Source of the DNA: Rhodobacterales bacterium
Lineage (GTDB): Bacteria; Pseudomonadota; Alphaproteobacteria; Caulobacterales; Hyphomonadaceae
Reading direction: 5' to 3'
DNA length: 64,000 nt
NCBI GenBank assembly: GCA_014763715.1
Contig: JACXUV010000014.1
Span: 1-64,000, forward strand
Below, in pieces: positions 33,091 to 41,566 of this stretch. The notes below the pieces were generated by a model that saw only the letters and a program-made list of their open reading frames with translations, did no database searches and had not been told where the DNA came from. Positions within the stretch are counted from its first letter, which is position 1. The number at the start of each line of letters is the position of its first letter. Position numbers and translations under genes: made by a program.

Positions 33091-34123
33091 CTAACTGCTG
33101 ATCTTCCCAGTTTCGTGCGTCACAACTTCAATCGGCACAGTATACTCTATCCGAAGTCCGTTCTCGCTGTACTCTCTCCGAACACGGGCGTTTGGCAACA
33201 TTTCCGTGAGCTTTGTTCCAAAGCCCGCTTTCCTGGGTGTCGCGCCTACACCACCCCCAGTCTCAACCCACAAAACTCGCAATTTGGCATCAGATATCGA
33301 CCACTCGACATCCAGACGCCCCCCCGGGTTGGGCAAAGCACCCATACTTTGCAGCATTTGCGACAAATTCATGAATGATCATGCCACCATCTTTTGTCGC
33401 CTTCAGCGACAATTGAATATCCTTGCCTTTCAGGCTGTACTGGATCGGTTGCCTGCTCGCCACCTGGGTCAGCTCTTCCTCAAACAGGCTACGCAAACTT
33501 AGTCCACGCCAACCGGCAGATGACATCCGGTCATATATGCGCGCCATGGATTCGACACGCGCGCAAAATTCATCCGTATACTGTTCCACAGAACTGGCCA
33601 TTGGGCTCGTGATCCGAGCTGTGGCAAGAATCACCGAAATCAGGTTCTTGACCCGATGATCGAGTTCCGCACTGACAATATCGTGACTCCTTTGCAGCTC
33701 CACCAGATGCGTGACGTCTTCGATACGCTGCACAACGTACCGGACTATGCCATTCTCATCCAGAAAGGGCTCCTGGGTCGCCTGCCAGTATAACGACCGT
33801 GTACGCCCCTCTTCATCCTGAACCAGAGCTGTCTGGATTTCTGACCGGGTGATTGCTCCCGCGAACGTAAGCCCGCATTTCCTCTTGAAAGATTCCTGAT
33901 CTGCAGGCGGCGCTTCGTAGACATCGAACACATACTGGCCCCGTATCTGCGCGAACGTTCTTCCAAGGGCCTTGCAGTATGCGGCGTTCGCAAAGACGAA
34001 ACGAAGATCTCTGTCCAGCGCCATGACCGGGATGGTGGACCGCTCCGTAAATTCGGCGATGACTTTCTGCTCAAGCCCCCCAGGATTTGTTCCGCTCTCG
34101 GCAGAGTTGGAGGAATTCGGCAT
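33091..34123 (-). pseudogene. PAS/HWE-type sensor histidine kinase, frameshifted
   Basis: A PhyK-like kinase split by one extra base. The first 277-aa frame from 34123 holds a PAS domain (about residues 22-140), the dimerisation H-box with His156 in AELDHRVKNLI, and the start of the ATPase domain (GGMIIHEFVANAAKYG). It then reads CFAQPGGASGCRV and stops at 33290. The adjacent frame continues the expected domain with ALPNPGGRLDVEWS and RKAGFGTKLTEML, ending at 33091. Removing one C from the CCC at 33341-33343 restores a ~343-aa kinase. It converges on phyR, its likely target. Confidence 0.8.
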
Positions 34124-34363
34124 GACCCCACCTCTCGTCTGGGCTTACAGAACGCCTTCCTGCGTATCTATCTTGCCCGAATTGTGAAGCCTGAGTCTGC
34201 ACATGTCGTTAATCAGGGACAAGAGGCGCTTTGATCGGCGCCATATGTAGGCCTTCCGCGTAATACCACACACACGGGATCGAAGGCCGAAGCCCCGACA
34301 AGATCGCGCTCAGCTAAATGCGCAACAACATCCTGATTTCTTTGGTGACTTGCTGATTTCTAT

Positions 34364-34438
34364 TGGAGCGGGCGATGAGATTCGAACTCACGACCCCAAC
34401 CTTGGCAAGGTTGTGCTCTACCCCTGAGCTACGCCCGC
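34364..34438 (-). tRNA. tRNA-Gly (GCC)
   Basis: A 75-nt cloverleaf including an encoded CCA. Acceptor arms GCGGGCG/CGCCCGC pair, the anticodon stem is CAACC/GGTTG with loop TTGCCAA (anticodon GCC), and the T-arm has GAGTTCGAATCTC. The roughly 240 bases between this gene and the kinase hold no gene; a nine-base repeat CTGATTTCT occurs twice 20 bases apart just downstream of the tRNA. Confidence 0.95.
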
Positions 34439-34535
34439 GTCCTATAGAATGTGCGGCAACCGGGGCTGCCGAGAGGCGTGATAAAGCCCATCACGAAGCC
34501 GTTTGCAAGACAGAATTTCCGCCCGACTGCACAAA

Positions 34536-35000
34536 TCATCCACGAAGCACAGTGCGGATCTGATCGGGTCGCACTTCGCGGCCTTCGATATCCACAAACG
34601 CCGCCCGTATGGCTGATTTCGACCCAACCTTCGTGAAGCTGATCTGCGGTGTTTCCCCCTGCCCAAGCCAGGCATCGCCCCACTGGGTCAAGCCGATCAG
34701 GATCGGTCGAAGGGAAAGCCCCATGGGCGACAGAACGTATTCCGGACGCGAGCGCTTGCCTGGAGACTTGTAACTCCGCTTGGTCAGCAGCCCATCACTG
34801 ACCAGCTTTTTCAGCCGCCCTGACAGAACTGTACGCGGACAACCAAGTTCTGCCTGGAAATCATCGAACCGGCGTACCCCGTAGAGGGCCGCCCGGAGTA
34901 TCAGGAGGGTCCAGCGGTCTCCGACCACATCAATGGCCTTGGCGAGATTGCATACATCCGGCTGAACCGGTGAACGGCGGGCGAGAGGAATCGGCGTCAT
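34536..35000 (-). CDS. HxlR family transcriptional regulator
   Basis: A 154-aa winged-helix regulator. The HxlR pattern is clear: CNLAKAIDVVGDRWTLLILRAALYGVRRFDDFQ followed by GCPRTVLSGRLKKLVSDGLL and a wing YVLSPMGLSLRPIL. The ATG at 35000 follows AGGAAT with good spacing; an ATG at 35057 would add 19 residues. HxlR proteins often sense redox or electrophile stress through a cysteine near the HTH; Cys at about residue 17 and one in the recognition region are candidates. It is divergent from the phytase-like gene, its likely target. Confidence 0.87.
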   Translation of the reverse strand: MTPIPLARRSPVQPDVCNLAKAIDVVGDRWTLLILRAALYGVRRFDDFQAELGCPRTVLSGRLKKLVSDGLLTKRSYKSPGKRSRPEYVLSPMGLSLRPILIGLTQWGDAWLGQGETPQISFTKVGSKSAIRAAFVDIEGREVRPDQIRTVLRG

Positions 35001-35106
35001 GACCGATTCCTGAATGGGTTCGCATTCGAAATCCAGACTTGTTCGCGAAGCCTTCATGATTTTGCCGCAGGGGACAGGAAGATCAGCGCCAACAACCGAG
35101 GTTTCA

Positions 35107-36177
35107 ATGCTCCGCCGCTCCTGTCAGTTCGCCGCCCTGATCCTTCTTGCCACCTGCGCCGGCACAGCCGACCTTCCAGATGCGCCGACGGTTGCCATGC
35201 CAGATGCCCAGGCGGCATGGACACTGGACAGCGCTGCTGCGGACCTCGCAAAGGCCTCGTGCCCGACCGGGACGGAGTATGCCACCCCAATTGCCCTGAC
35301 GATTAAGGCGACGCCGATCGAGCTTGGCCCGGCCGACGAAGTCTCCAGCCGCCTGCCTCAAGGCGCCACCTATGCCGGTGGCTGGGAGCTGACGTCAGAC
35401 AATTCCAGCTTCGGTGGACTGTCGGACCTGGCACTCGACAAGGATGGCAATCTGCTTGCGGTCGTCGATGACGGGGCTTTTGTCTGGATTGATCTCAAGG
35501 ATGGAGCACCGAATGGCACCGGGCAGCTCGCTTACATGCTGGGCGCAGATGGGAATCTCCTTCAAGGCAAGTCTCTGGGCGATGCTGAGGGGCTCGCAGT
35601 CCGGAATAGTCTTGCCATAGTCAGCTTTGAGCGCACGCATCGCATCTCGGCGTTTGCGCTTGATGCATGCGGAGCCATGGCAAAGGAGGCTGCGATCAGC
35701 GCCCTGCCCAGCACTTATGCCGGCCGCCTTGTCGATGAAAATCGCGGCGCCGAAGCTCTGACGGTCACACCGGAAGGGAATATCCTGTTCGGCTTTGAGA
35801 CTGTCGAAAACGGCAAATCACCGATTGGCGCCGTCGCCAGCCTGGACAATGCCGGCTGGACCGGAGACATGGCGCCGAACCCGGCCGGATATGCCTTTGT
35901 CGGCTTCGACACAGCGAGCATCGGCGGCAGTGATGAGACCTTCTGGCTGTTCCGCAGCTATGACCCGATCCGCGGCAACCGCAACGTCCTCAGCTGGCAG
36001 GATGGCAAGAAGGAAATCGTCCTGACCCGCCCCCTCGCCGTGGACAATTATGAAGGCATCACGGTGGAGCATCTCGGCAATGGCGTCGCCCGTGTCTGGA
36101 TTGTTTCTGACGACAATTTCAATCCGAAACAACGCACTCTTCTCCTCGCTTTCGACATTGCAGCAGCTTCAGAATAA
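35107..36177 (+). CDS. Esterase-like activity of phytase family lipoprotein
   Basis: A 356-aa exported protein. The start at 35107 gives MLRRSCQFAALILLATCAG, a signal peptide with a lipobox-like LLATC. The rest is a beta-propeller-like repeat pattern (FGGLSDLALDKDGNLLAVVDDGAF, GDAEGLAVRNS, NRGAEALTVTPEGNILFGFE, VDNYEGITVEHLGNGVARVWIVSDDNF), which matches the 'esterase-like activity of phytase' family. The family is poorly characterised and true phytase activity is not implied. Divergent from HxlR with about 100 bases between. Confidence 0.82.
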   Translation: MLRRSCQFAALILLATCAGTADLPDAPTVAMPDAQAAWTLDSAAADLAKASCPTGTEYATPIALTIKATPIELGPADEVSSRLPQGATYAGGWELTSDNSSFGGLSDLALDKDGNLLAVVDDGAFVWIDLKDGAPNGTGQLAYMLGADGNLLQGKSLGDAEGLAVRNSLAIVSFERTHRISAFALDACGAMAKEAAISALPSTYAGRLVDENRGAEALTVTPEGNILFGFETVENGKSPIGAVASLDNAGWTGDMAPNPAGYAFVGFDTASIGGSDETFWLFRSYDPIRGNRNVLSWQDGKKEIVLTRPLAVDNYEGITVEHLGNGVARVWIVSDDNFNPKQRTLLLAFDIAAASE

Positions 36178-36212
36178 TACCGCTTACATTCAGGCGCGTT
36201 CGCGCCTACATC

Positions 36213-36380
36213 TGAACCCGCACAAGGGCTGCGGCGTGCGCTAAGGGACTGATCTCCGGCGACCTTACTTACCGTCAGGGAGCTGGCAATCTGGATGGGG
36301 CCGTGGCCCTGTCTCATCTGGCGCCCACCTAGTCTCTAGGTTGACGGGAGTGAATATGCCCTGCGGCGACTGCGGTTCTT
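36213..36380 (+). ncRNA. ssrS: 6S RNA
   Basis: About 168 nt fold into a long rod: outer pairing of GAACCCGCA (36214-36222) with TGCGGTTC (36371-36378), then AGGGC (36225-36229) with GCCCT (36358-36362), an inner stem CGACC/GGTTG, and an apical GGGGCC-GGCCCT hairpin. Its place directly upstream of the 5-formyl-THF cyclo-ligase gene is the conserved location of 6S RNA in proteobacteria, and the 3' CTGCGGCGACTGCGG resembles the known 3' consensus. 6S RNA mimics an open promoter and binds sigma-70 RNA polymerase. Ends are approximate. Confidence 0.75.
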
Positions 36381-36452
36381 GTGCGCTATTCAGTCCATTC
36401 AGGCGCCGACAGGGGCGTGACGCACTGCCCGGACCTGTCTAAGGCTCTTCGT

Positions 36453-37058
36453 ATGACTTCACTGCCCCCCGACAAGATCCAGCTGCGCCACAGAATGCGC
36501 ACCATACGCGCCGAAGCGGCTGCGCGTGATCCGGACGCCGCAGACAAGATTGCCGACCTGTTCCCCATGAAACTCCTCGAGCGCTATGGCCCGATCGTTT
36601 CCGGATATGTGCCAATCAATGAGGAACTGGACCCGATGCCGCTTATGAAGCGGCTGGCGGATGCTGGCGCGGAACTCTGCTTGCCGCGCATGCTGCCCGA
36701 GGGTGGGATTTCCTGGCGTTCCTGGGGCTTTGGCGAGCCGCTGGAGCGACGCCCCTTTGGCCTGAGTGAACCACCTGAAGACGCGCCGGAAGTCCATCCG
36801 ACGCTGATACTTACCCCCCTCCTTGCGTTCGACGCGAAGGGTAACCGCCTCGGTTATGGTAAAGGCCATTACGATACCGCGCTGCAGTCGTTAAGATCCG
36901 AAGGACGCGCCTTCGCCTGCGCCGTGGCTTACGCCGCCCAACAAATTGACGATGTGCCAACAGAGCCTCACGACCAGCCACTCGACTGGGCCATAACACC
37001 GGCCGGCTCGATCCCCCTGTTCATGATGCGCAACATGTCAGCCCTGAAACAGGGTTAA
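36453..37058 (+). CDS. 5-formyltetrahydrofolate cyclo-ligase
   Basis: A 201-aa enzyme (ygfA/fau family) converting 5-formyl-THF to 5,10-methenyl-THF with ATP. The signature is LLAFDAKGNRLGYGKGHYDTAL, with an upstream CLPRMLPEGG loop. The start MTSLPPDKIQLRHRMR at 36453 avoids including the 6S RNA 3' end, although the open frame begins at 36381. Sharing a transcript with 6S RNA is typical. Its stop overlaps the next possible start by one base (TAATG). Confidence 0.9.
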   Translation: MTSLPPDKIQLRHRMRTIRAEAAARDPDAADKIADLFPMKLLERYGPIVSGYVPINEELDPMPLMKRLADAGAELCLPRMLPEGGISWRSWGFGEPLERRPFGLSEPPEDAPEVHPTLILTPLLAFDAKGNRLGYGKGHYDTALQSLRSEGRAFACAVAYAAQQIDDVPTEPHDQPLDWAITPAGSIPLFMMRNMSALKQG

Positions 37059-38140
37059 TGGCCCATTTCTTGCGATGGCCCGATTTGAGATCGGACCATA
37101 TAATGGCAACAGACACTACAGATCACAGCCTGAAGAACCTGTTTCAGGACTGGCAACTACGTTCTGCCGTCATGGCGGCTGTCGTGGTATTTGCCTTCTG
37201 CGTGGCCATTTTTGTGGCCCTGCAGCCCAAATCAGAACACACGCCGGCGCCATCGGCTCCGCGGATCGCCCCCCTGGTGGCGGACATGGACCCGGTCGTT
37301 CCATGGCGTCCGGATGCTTTGGTTAATGCTGCCGCAAAAAAGGCGCCGCTACGTGAAGGCCCATATACCAGCCGGCCGGACGCCCCGATGCTGGAATCAG
37401 ATGACGCCTTTATTTCCCTTCTGGGAAACGGCCTCCCATCCGAACGTTTCTACATTTCCCAGCACAGCAACGATAAAAGCTTCCAGGGCGGCGACTGGAC
37501 GCCGGAGAATGTGGTTGCAAGCCCCGAAGGCGTGCGTCTGGACGTTACGCCAACCAGCAATCCGGCGAAGCCCTATGCACTGGCAGAAGTGCAGGTGCTC
37601 GGCACATATGGCTATGGCCGCTACGAAACCATCATGCGTCCAGCAAAGGGCTCTGGCCTGGTTTCGGCCTTCTTCACCTATACAGGCCCATATTTCGGCA
37701 AACCGCATGACGAGATCGACATCGAGTTTGTAGGCAAGGACACCAGCATCGTTGAGCTGAACTATTTCCACAACGGCAAGACGGGCCAAAGCGCCCAGAT
37801 CAAGCTCCCGTTCGATGCCTCGGAAGCTGACCACCTCTATGCCTTCGACTGGAAGCCGGAAGGCATCAGCTGGTATGTGGACGGCAAACTGGTGTACCAG
37901 ACGCAGGAGAACGATCCTCAGCTCCCGAAAAATCCCGGTCGCCTCCTCATCAGCAACTGGACCGGCAAGAAAGAGCTGCAGCAGTGGCACGGCGTTCCGG
38001 ATTTCGGAGATCGGGGATCGGCTTACTATTCGTGCATCTCCTTCACACCGCTCGGCGAGAATACACGCCGTTGTGCTGACGTATTCCAGCAGGGCGCAGA
38101 GCGCCTACTTCGGCCAACTGAAGCCCAAATCCACGAATAA
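37058..38140 (+). CDS. Membrane-anchored glycoside hydrolase family 16 protein
   Basis: A 360-aa protein (345 aa if the ATG at 37103 is used). One N-terminal transmembrane helix (SAVMAAVVVFAFCVAIFVAL) anchors an extracytoplasmic GH16 beta-jelly-roll domain. The catalytic ExDxxE motif is present in HDEIDIEFVG, with both glutamates. GH16 enzymes hydrolyse or rearrange beta-1,3/1,4-glucans and galactans, and some such as ExoK trim exopolysaccharides. In a marine organism either algal glucan use or self-polysaccharide processing is plausible. Linked to the cyclo-ligase by a TAATG overlap. Confidence 0.88.
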   Translation: MAHFLRWPDLRSDHIMATDTTDHSLKNLFQDWQLRSAVMAAVVVFAFCVAIFVALQPKSEHTPAPSAPRIAPLVADMDPVVPWRPDALVNAAAKKAPLREGPYTSRPDAPMLESDDAFISLLGNGLPSERFYISQHSNDKSFQGGDWTPENVVASPEGVRLDVTPTSNPAKPYALAEVQVLGTYGYGRYETIMRPAKGSGLVSAFFTYTGPYFGKPHDEIDIEFVGKDTSIVELNYFHNGKTGQSAQIKLPFDASEADHLYAFDWKPEGISWYVDGKLVYQTQENDPQLPKNPGRLLISNWTGKKELQQWHGVPDFGDRGSAYYSCISFTPLGENTRRCADVFQQGAERLLRPTEAQIHE

Positions 38141-38212
38141 CCAGCCCAACAGAAACGGCGCCACCCTTTCCAGGATAGCGCCGCCCAATCTGAATCCAGA
38201 TATTATACTCTG

Positions 38213-38533
38213 TTATTCGCCGACCACTTGCACGCGAGCTACTGGCAGGAGCTCGGCCATTTGCTCGCGAATCGCCGTGTCGCTGGTGCCGGTCTTGGCT
38301 TTGTCGAGGTCAGCGCGCACCTTGCGGAACACGTCTTCGTCACCAGCCTCTTCGAGGTCAGACAGGACCACCGTCTTGGCATAGGCCTCGGCGTCGTCTT
38401 CGCCCATGCCCATCAGGCCGGCGGCCCACAGGCCAAGCAATTTGTTGCGCCGGTTCATGACCTTGAACTGTTGTTCCTCGGTGAGCGCAAACCGCGCCTC
38501 TTCCGCGCGCTCCCGATCATTGAATGTGCTCAT
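38213..38533 (-). CDS. DUF1476, ATPase inhibitor subunit zeta
   Basis: A 106-aa protein of the alphaproteobacterial zeta family, which inhibits ATP hydrolysis by the F1 motor. It shows the family N-terminus MSTFNDRERAEEARFAL, the inhibitory region, then RNKLLGLWAAGLMG and the four-helix body to QVVGE. The ATG at 38533 gives the standard ~105-aa length; the extra in-frame residues up to 38638 are not family-like. It is divergent from purC. This gene is a good taxonomic marker for Alphaproteobacteria. Confidence 0.92.
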   Translation of the reverse strand: MSTFNDRERAEEARFALTEEQQFKVMNRRNKLLGLWAAGLMGMGEDDAEAYAKTVVLSDLEEAGDEDVFRKVRADLDKAKTGTSDTAIREQMAELLPVARVQVVGE

Positions 38534-38714
38534 CTCAGGACCTTTCCGATATATAGAACCTTGGCGGCATATAGAGTCCCCGGCAAGGTGTGTGCAATAA
38601 TTGTTTCCCGCGACGGATTGGCGTAACAGGAGCCGCAAACGGAGGGGCTACGGCGATTCCTGTCGATGTGGCCGTACCGGACCCATCTCAGGGGCCCATG
38701 AAAGGGGTGTATCC

Positions 38715-39488
38715 ATGAACAAAAGGCGCGTCGTCTACGAAGGCAAGGCCAAGATTCTTTATGAGGGTCCGGAACCCGGCACCCTGATTCAGTATTTCAA
38801 GGACGATACTACCGCTTTTGATGCGCAAAAGCGCGCCGTGCTGGATGGCAAAGGCGTGCTCAACAACCGTATCAGCGAATTCATGATGACGCGTCTGGGC
38901 GGTGTCGGCATTCCGACCCACTTCATCCGCCGCCTCAACATGCGGGAACAACTGATCAAGAAAGTGGAGATCATTCCGCTTGAAGTGGTTGTGCGTAACG
39001 TGGCCGCTGGCTCACTCGCCAAGCGTCTGGGCATCGAGGAAGGCCAGGTCCTGCCCCGTCCGATCGTCGAGTTCTACTACAAGGATGACGCGCTACATGA
39101 TCCGCTGGTGACGGAAGAGCATATTGCCGCCTTCGGTTGGGCCGGCCCGCAGGAGTATGACGACCTGATCTCGCTTGCCCTGCGCGTGAACGACTTCATG
39201 TCCGGCCTTTTTGCCGCTGTCGGCATCCGCCTGATCGACTTCAAACTGGAGTTTGGCCGCTACTTCGAAGGCGACGCCGAGATCCCGCGCATCCTGCTGG
39301 CCGATGAAATCAGCCCGGACTCCTGTCGCCTGTGGGACTTTGAGACTGGTAATAAGCTGGACAAGGACCGCTTCCGGCGTGACCTCGGTGGCGTAACCGA
39401 AGCGTATGCAGAAGTTGCACGCCGGCTCGGCATCATCAAGGAGTCTGGCGAAACGGACAATGTCGTCAGCTTCAACAGCGGCAAATAA
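38715..39488 (+). CDS. purC: Phosphoribosylaminoimidazole-succinocarboxamide synthase
   Basis: A 257-aa SAICAR synthetase of purine biosynthesis. It has [23 protein letters not shown], the [17 protein letters not shown] signature and [12 protein letters not shown]. The ATG at 38715 follows an AAAGGGG site; upstream in-frame codons to 38601 do not match the family. purS follows 95 bases later, consistent with purC-purS clustering; purQ and purL are not in the window. Confidence 0.95.
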   Translation: MNKRRVVYEGKAKILYEGPEPGTLIQYFKDDTTAFDAQKRAVLDGKGVLNNRISEFMMTRLGGVGIPTHFIRRLNMREQLIKKVEIIPLEVVVRNVAAGSLAKRLGIEEGQVLPRPIVEFYYKDDALHDPLVTEEHIAAFGWAGPQEYDDLISLALRVNDFMSGLFAAVGIRLIDFKLEFGRYFEGDAEIPRILLADEISPDSCRLWDFETGNKLDKDRFRRDLGGVTEAYAEVARRLGIIKESGETDNVVSFNSGK

Positions 39489-39583
39489 CAGCCGCCTTTC
39501 AATGCTGTTCGGAATGTTCCAATAGCGCAGCAATTGCGCTAGACGGAGCGCGACTCGCACCCCCTGCTCAGGAGATCACCGGA

Positions 39584-39829
39584 ATGAAAGCCATCGTGCA
39601 TGTTGCCCTGAAAAATGGCGTCCTGGACCCGCAGGGTAAAGCCGTTGCCGATACGCTGGCACGCATGGGCTACAAGGAAGTCGAGAGCGCCCGTATCGGC
39701 AAGGTGATCGAGCTTGACCTGGAAGATGGCCTCAGCGAAGCGGATGCCAGCGCACGCGTGAAAGAGATGTGCGAGAAACTGCTCGCCAACACCGTGATCG
39801 AGAGCTACCGCATCGACCTGCAAGCCTGA
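39584..39829 (+). CDS. purS: FGAM synthase subunit PurS
   Basis: An 81-aa small subunit of the three-part formylglycinamidine ribonucleotide synthase (PurS-PurQ-PurL), typical of alphaproteobacteria and Gram-positives. Features: HVALKNGVLDPQGKAVADTL, ESARIGKVIELDLE and KLLANTVIESYRIDL. It directly follows purC. Downstream, where purQ and purL often lie, the order switches to an unrelated TetR-plsC pair. Confidence 0.95.
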   Translation: MKAIVHVALKNGVLDPQGKAVADTLARMGYKEVESARIGKVIELDLEDGLSEADASARVKEMCEKLLANTVIESYRIDLQA

Positions 39830-39928
39830 GGCAGCCCGACTTTCCGGCCGCACCTCCAGACATCCCCATCCCACCTGGCGTCAACCATCAGACGTGAGCA
39901 CAAAAAATTTTCAGACATGCAAAATAGT

Positions 39929-39944
39929 AAGTGAATACTCACTT
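39929..39944. promoter_or_regulatory. Palindromic operator upstream of the TetR gene
   Basis: AAGTGA and TCACTT form a perfect 6-bp inverted repeat with a four-base spacer, about 50 bases upstream of the TetR-family start. Size and position fit an autoregulatory TetR operator. No second copy was noticed upstream of plsC. Confidence 0.6.
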
Positions 39945-39994
39945 GTGTATTGCGATGCCCCGTGCTATCTGCTCTCGTGAATTGGGAGCTCCCT

Positions 39995-40603
39995 ATGACA
40001 AGAAACACAACGGCCACCACGACTCCGGCGAAGAAAACACGCGCCCGGAATGCCCGCCCGAAAATCGAGCGCGCCGCCCTGAAACTGTTTGTCCATGAAG
40101 GCGTTGATGCAGCGACGACACGGGAAATCGCCGAGAAAGCCGGTGTTTCCGAAGGGGCGCTGTACCGGCACTACAAAGGCAAGGATCAGCTAGCGCTCAG
40201 CCTGTTCATGGAAACCCACAATCGCCTGGGCCAGATGATGCAGGAAGCCCTGACGAGTGAAGGGACACTGGAAGACAAGATCCACGCCGCCGTGAAAGCA
40301 TATTGCGAGCTGGCAGACGAAGACTTCCTGCTGTTCTCCTTCCATCTTGTCTCGCTCAACCGCTACCTGCCCTATGACAAGAAGCGCGATGACGATCCGG
40401 TTTCGATTACGGAGCGGATCATCGACAGCCTCATGCAGGAAGGCGTTCTTCCGAAAGGCGACCCGGCCCTCAAGGCAGCCATGGCGCTCGGTGTTGTCAT
40501 GCAGGCGGGTCAGAACAAGATCTACAATCGCCTGCCCGGACCGCTCTCACAGCACGCCGGCACTATGGCCCGTGCCGTCGTGGCGGTCCTCAAAACAGAC
40601 TAA
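39995..40603 (+). CDS. TetR/AcrR family transcriptional regulator
   Basis: A 202-aa regulator from the ATG at 39995. After a Thr/Lys-rich N-terminus the HTH reads RAALKLFVHEGVDAATTREIAEKAGVSEGALYRHYKGKDQLAL. The C-terminal ligand-binding domain is helical. A 6+6 bp palindrome upstream suggests autorepression. It ends 38 bases before plsC, so the two are probably co-transcribed, hinting at control of phospholipid acylation in response to a lipid or hydrophobic ligand (inference). Confidence 0.88.
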   Translation: MTRNTTATTTPAKKTRARNARPKIERAALKLFVHEGVDAATTREIAEKAGVSEGALYRHYKGKDQLALSLFMETHNRLGQMMQEALTSEGTLEDKIHAAVKAYCELADEDFLLFSFHLVSLNRYLPYDKKRDDDPVSITERIIDSLMQEGVLPKGDPALKAAMALGVVMQAGQNKIYNRLPGPLSQHAGTMARAVVAVLKTD

Positions 40604-40641
40604 TCCTCATTCCGGATCTACGAGAAGAAAGGAGCCACGCC

Positions 40642-41448
40642 ATGCGCGCCGCCCTGTTCACGTTTGTCTATTACCTGCTCTCCGTGCTTTACGTTCTGGC
40701 CTCCGTGCCATTCCTGATCCTTCCCGGGCACACCCCCGTAAGGGCGATTATCCGAAGCTACACGCGGGCTATGAACCTGAACCTCAGGCTGGTTGCAGGC
40801 ATACGGAAAGACGTTCGCGGCAAGGAACGGCTGCCGGAAGGCGCATTCGTTCTGGCTGGCAAACACCAGAGCTGGGGTGATGGCTATCTGGTTTATCCTG
40901 AAGTCGATAATCTCGCCTTTGTCACGGGCGACCACCTTGAAAAATTCCCGCTGGTGGGCGGCATCCTGCGCAAGCTCGGGGCGATCGTCATCGATACATG
41001 CGGCGGTGGCGACCGTAAGGCAGAATCCCTGCGCAAAGGCATGGAACGGGCCAAACAGGATGGCCGACGCGTTCTGATCTACCCGGAAGGCCATCTGGCT
41101 CCCGTGGATTACCACTTCCGCTACAAACCGGGTGTCTGGCACATGGCGCAGGCCATGCAGGCTCCTGTGGTGCCGGTCGCCACCAATATTGGCCTCTACT
41201 GGCAACAGCAGGAGAAGAAAAAAAATCCAGGTACGGCGATCATTGAGTTTCTCGATCCGATCCCGTGGGACCTGCCCAAAGATGAATTCCTGACGCGGCT
41301 GACTGATGCCGTTGAGCAGCGCACTGCGGAACTGGTCGCCGAAGGCCGTGGCACCCCCCTCAAGAAAGCGACCCTGATCCCAGACCCGCCGAAGGGCATG
41401 GAAGCAAAGCCAACCATTGAGAACCCGGCCGCATATGCAAAGGCATGA
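40642..41448 (+). CDS. plsC: 1-acyl-sn-glycerol-3-phosphate acyltransferase
   Basis: A 268-aa membrane acyltransferase that makes phosphatidic acid from lysophosphatidic acid. The N-terminal hydrophobic segment (FTFVYYLLSVLYVLASVPFL) precedes the motif I region KHQSWGD; this is HxxxxD-like, with His in GKHQSWGDG. Motif III is YPEGHLAP. The HQSxxD form is common in alphaproteobacterial PlsC. It is downstream of the TetR regulator with an AGAAAGGAG ribosome-binding site. Confidence 0.88.
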   Translation: MRAALFTFVYYLLSVLYVLASVPFLILPGHTPVRAIIRSYTRAMNLNLRLVAGIRKDVRGKERLPEGAFVLAGKHQSWGDGYLVYPEVDNLAFVTGDHLEKFPLVGGILRKLGAIVIDTCGGGDRKAESLRKGMERAKQDGRRVLIYPEGHLAPVDYHFRYKPGVWHMAQAMQAPVVPVATNIGLYWQQQEKKKNPGTAIIEFLDPIPWDLPKDEFLTRLTDAVEQRTAELVAEGRGTPLKKATLIPDPPKGMEAKPTIENPAAYAKA

Positions 41449-41507
41449 CCGGCCCAAGACAGATAGGCCATATCGAGACGCCAAATTTTACCTTTACCCG
41501 ATGCGAT

Positions 41508-41526
41508 ATTATTGATATTCAATAAT
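41508..41526. promoter_or_regulatory. AT-rich inverted repeat upstream of the secreted protein gene
   Basis: ATTATTGA and TCAATAAT form a perfect 8-bp inverted repeat with a three-base spacer, 40 bases before the start of the gene at 41567. It is strikingly AT-rich for this genome, consistent with a regulator site overlapping a promoter. Confidence 0.5.
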
Positions 41527-41566
41527 CGCTTAGGTGATCCCCGGGGCAAACACGGGATCTCGAAAA

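Noticed and set aside
34333-34361. CTGATTTCT repeated twice near tRNA-Gly
   Set aside because: Two nine-base copies 20 bases apart without att-like extension or an island; too little to call an integration scar.
38157-38187. CGGCGC...GCGCCG inverted repeat after the GH16 gene
   Set aside because: Six-base arms with a long loop and no T tract; weak as a terminator.
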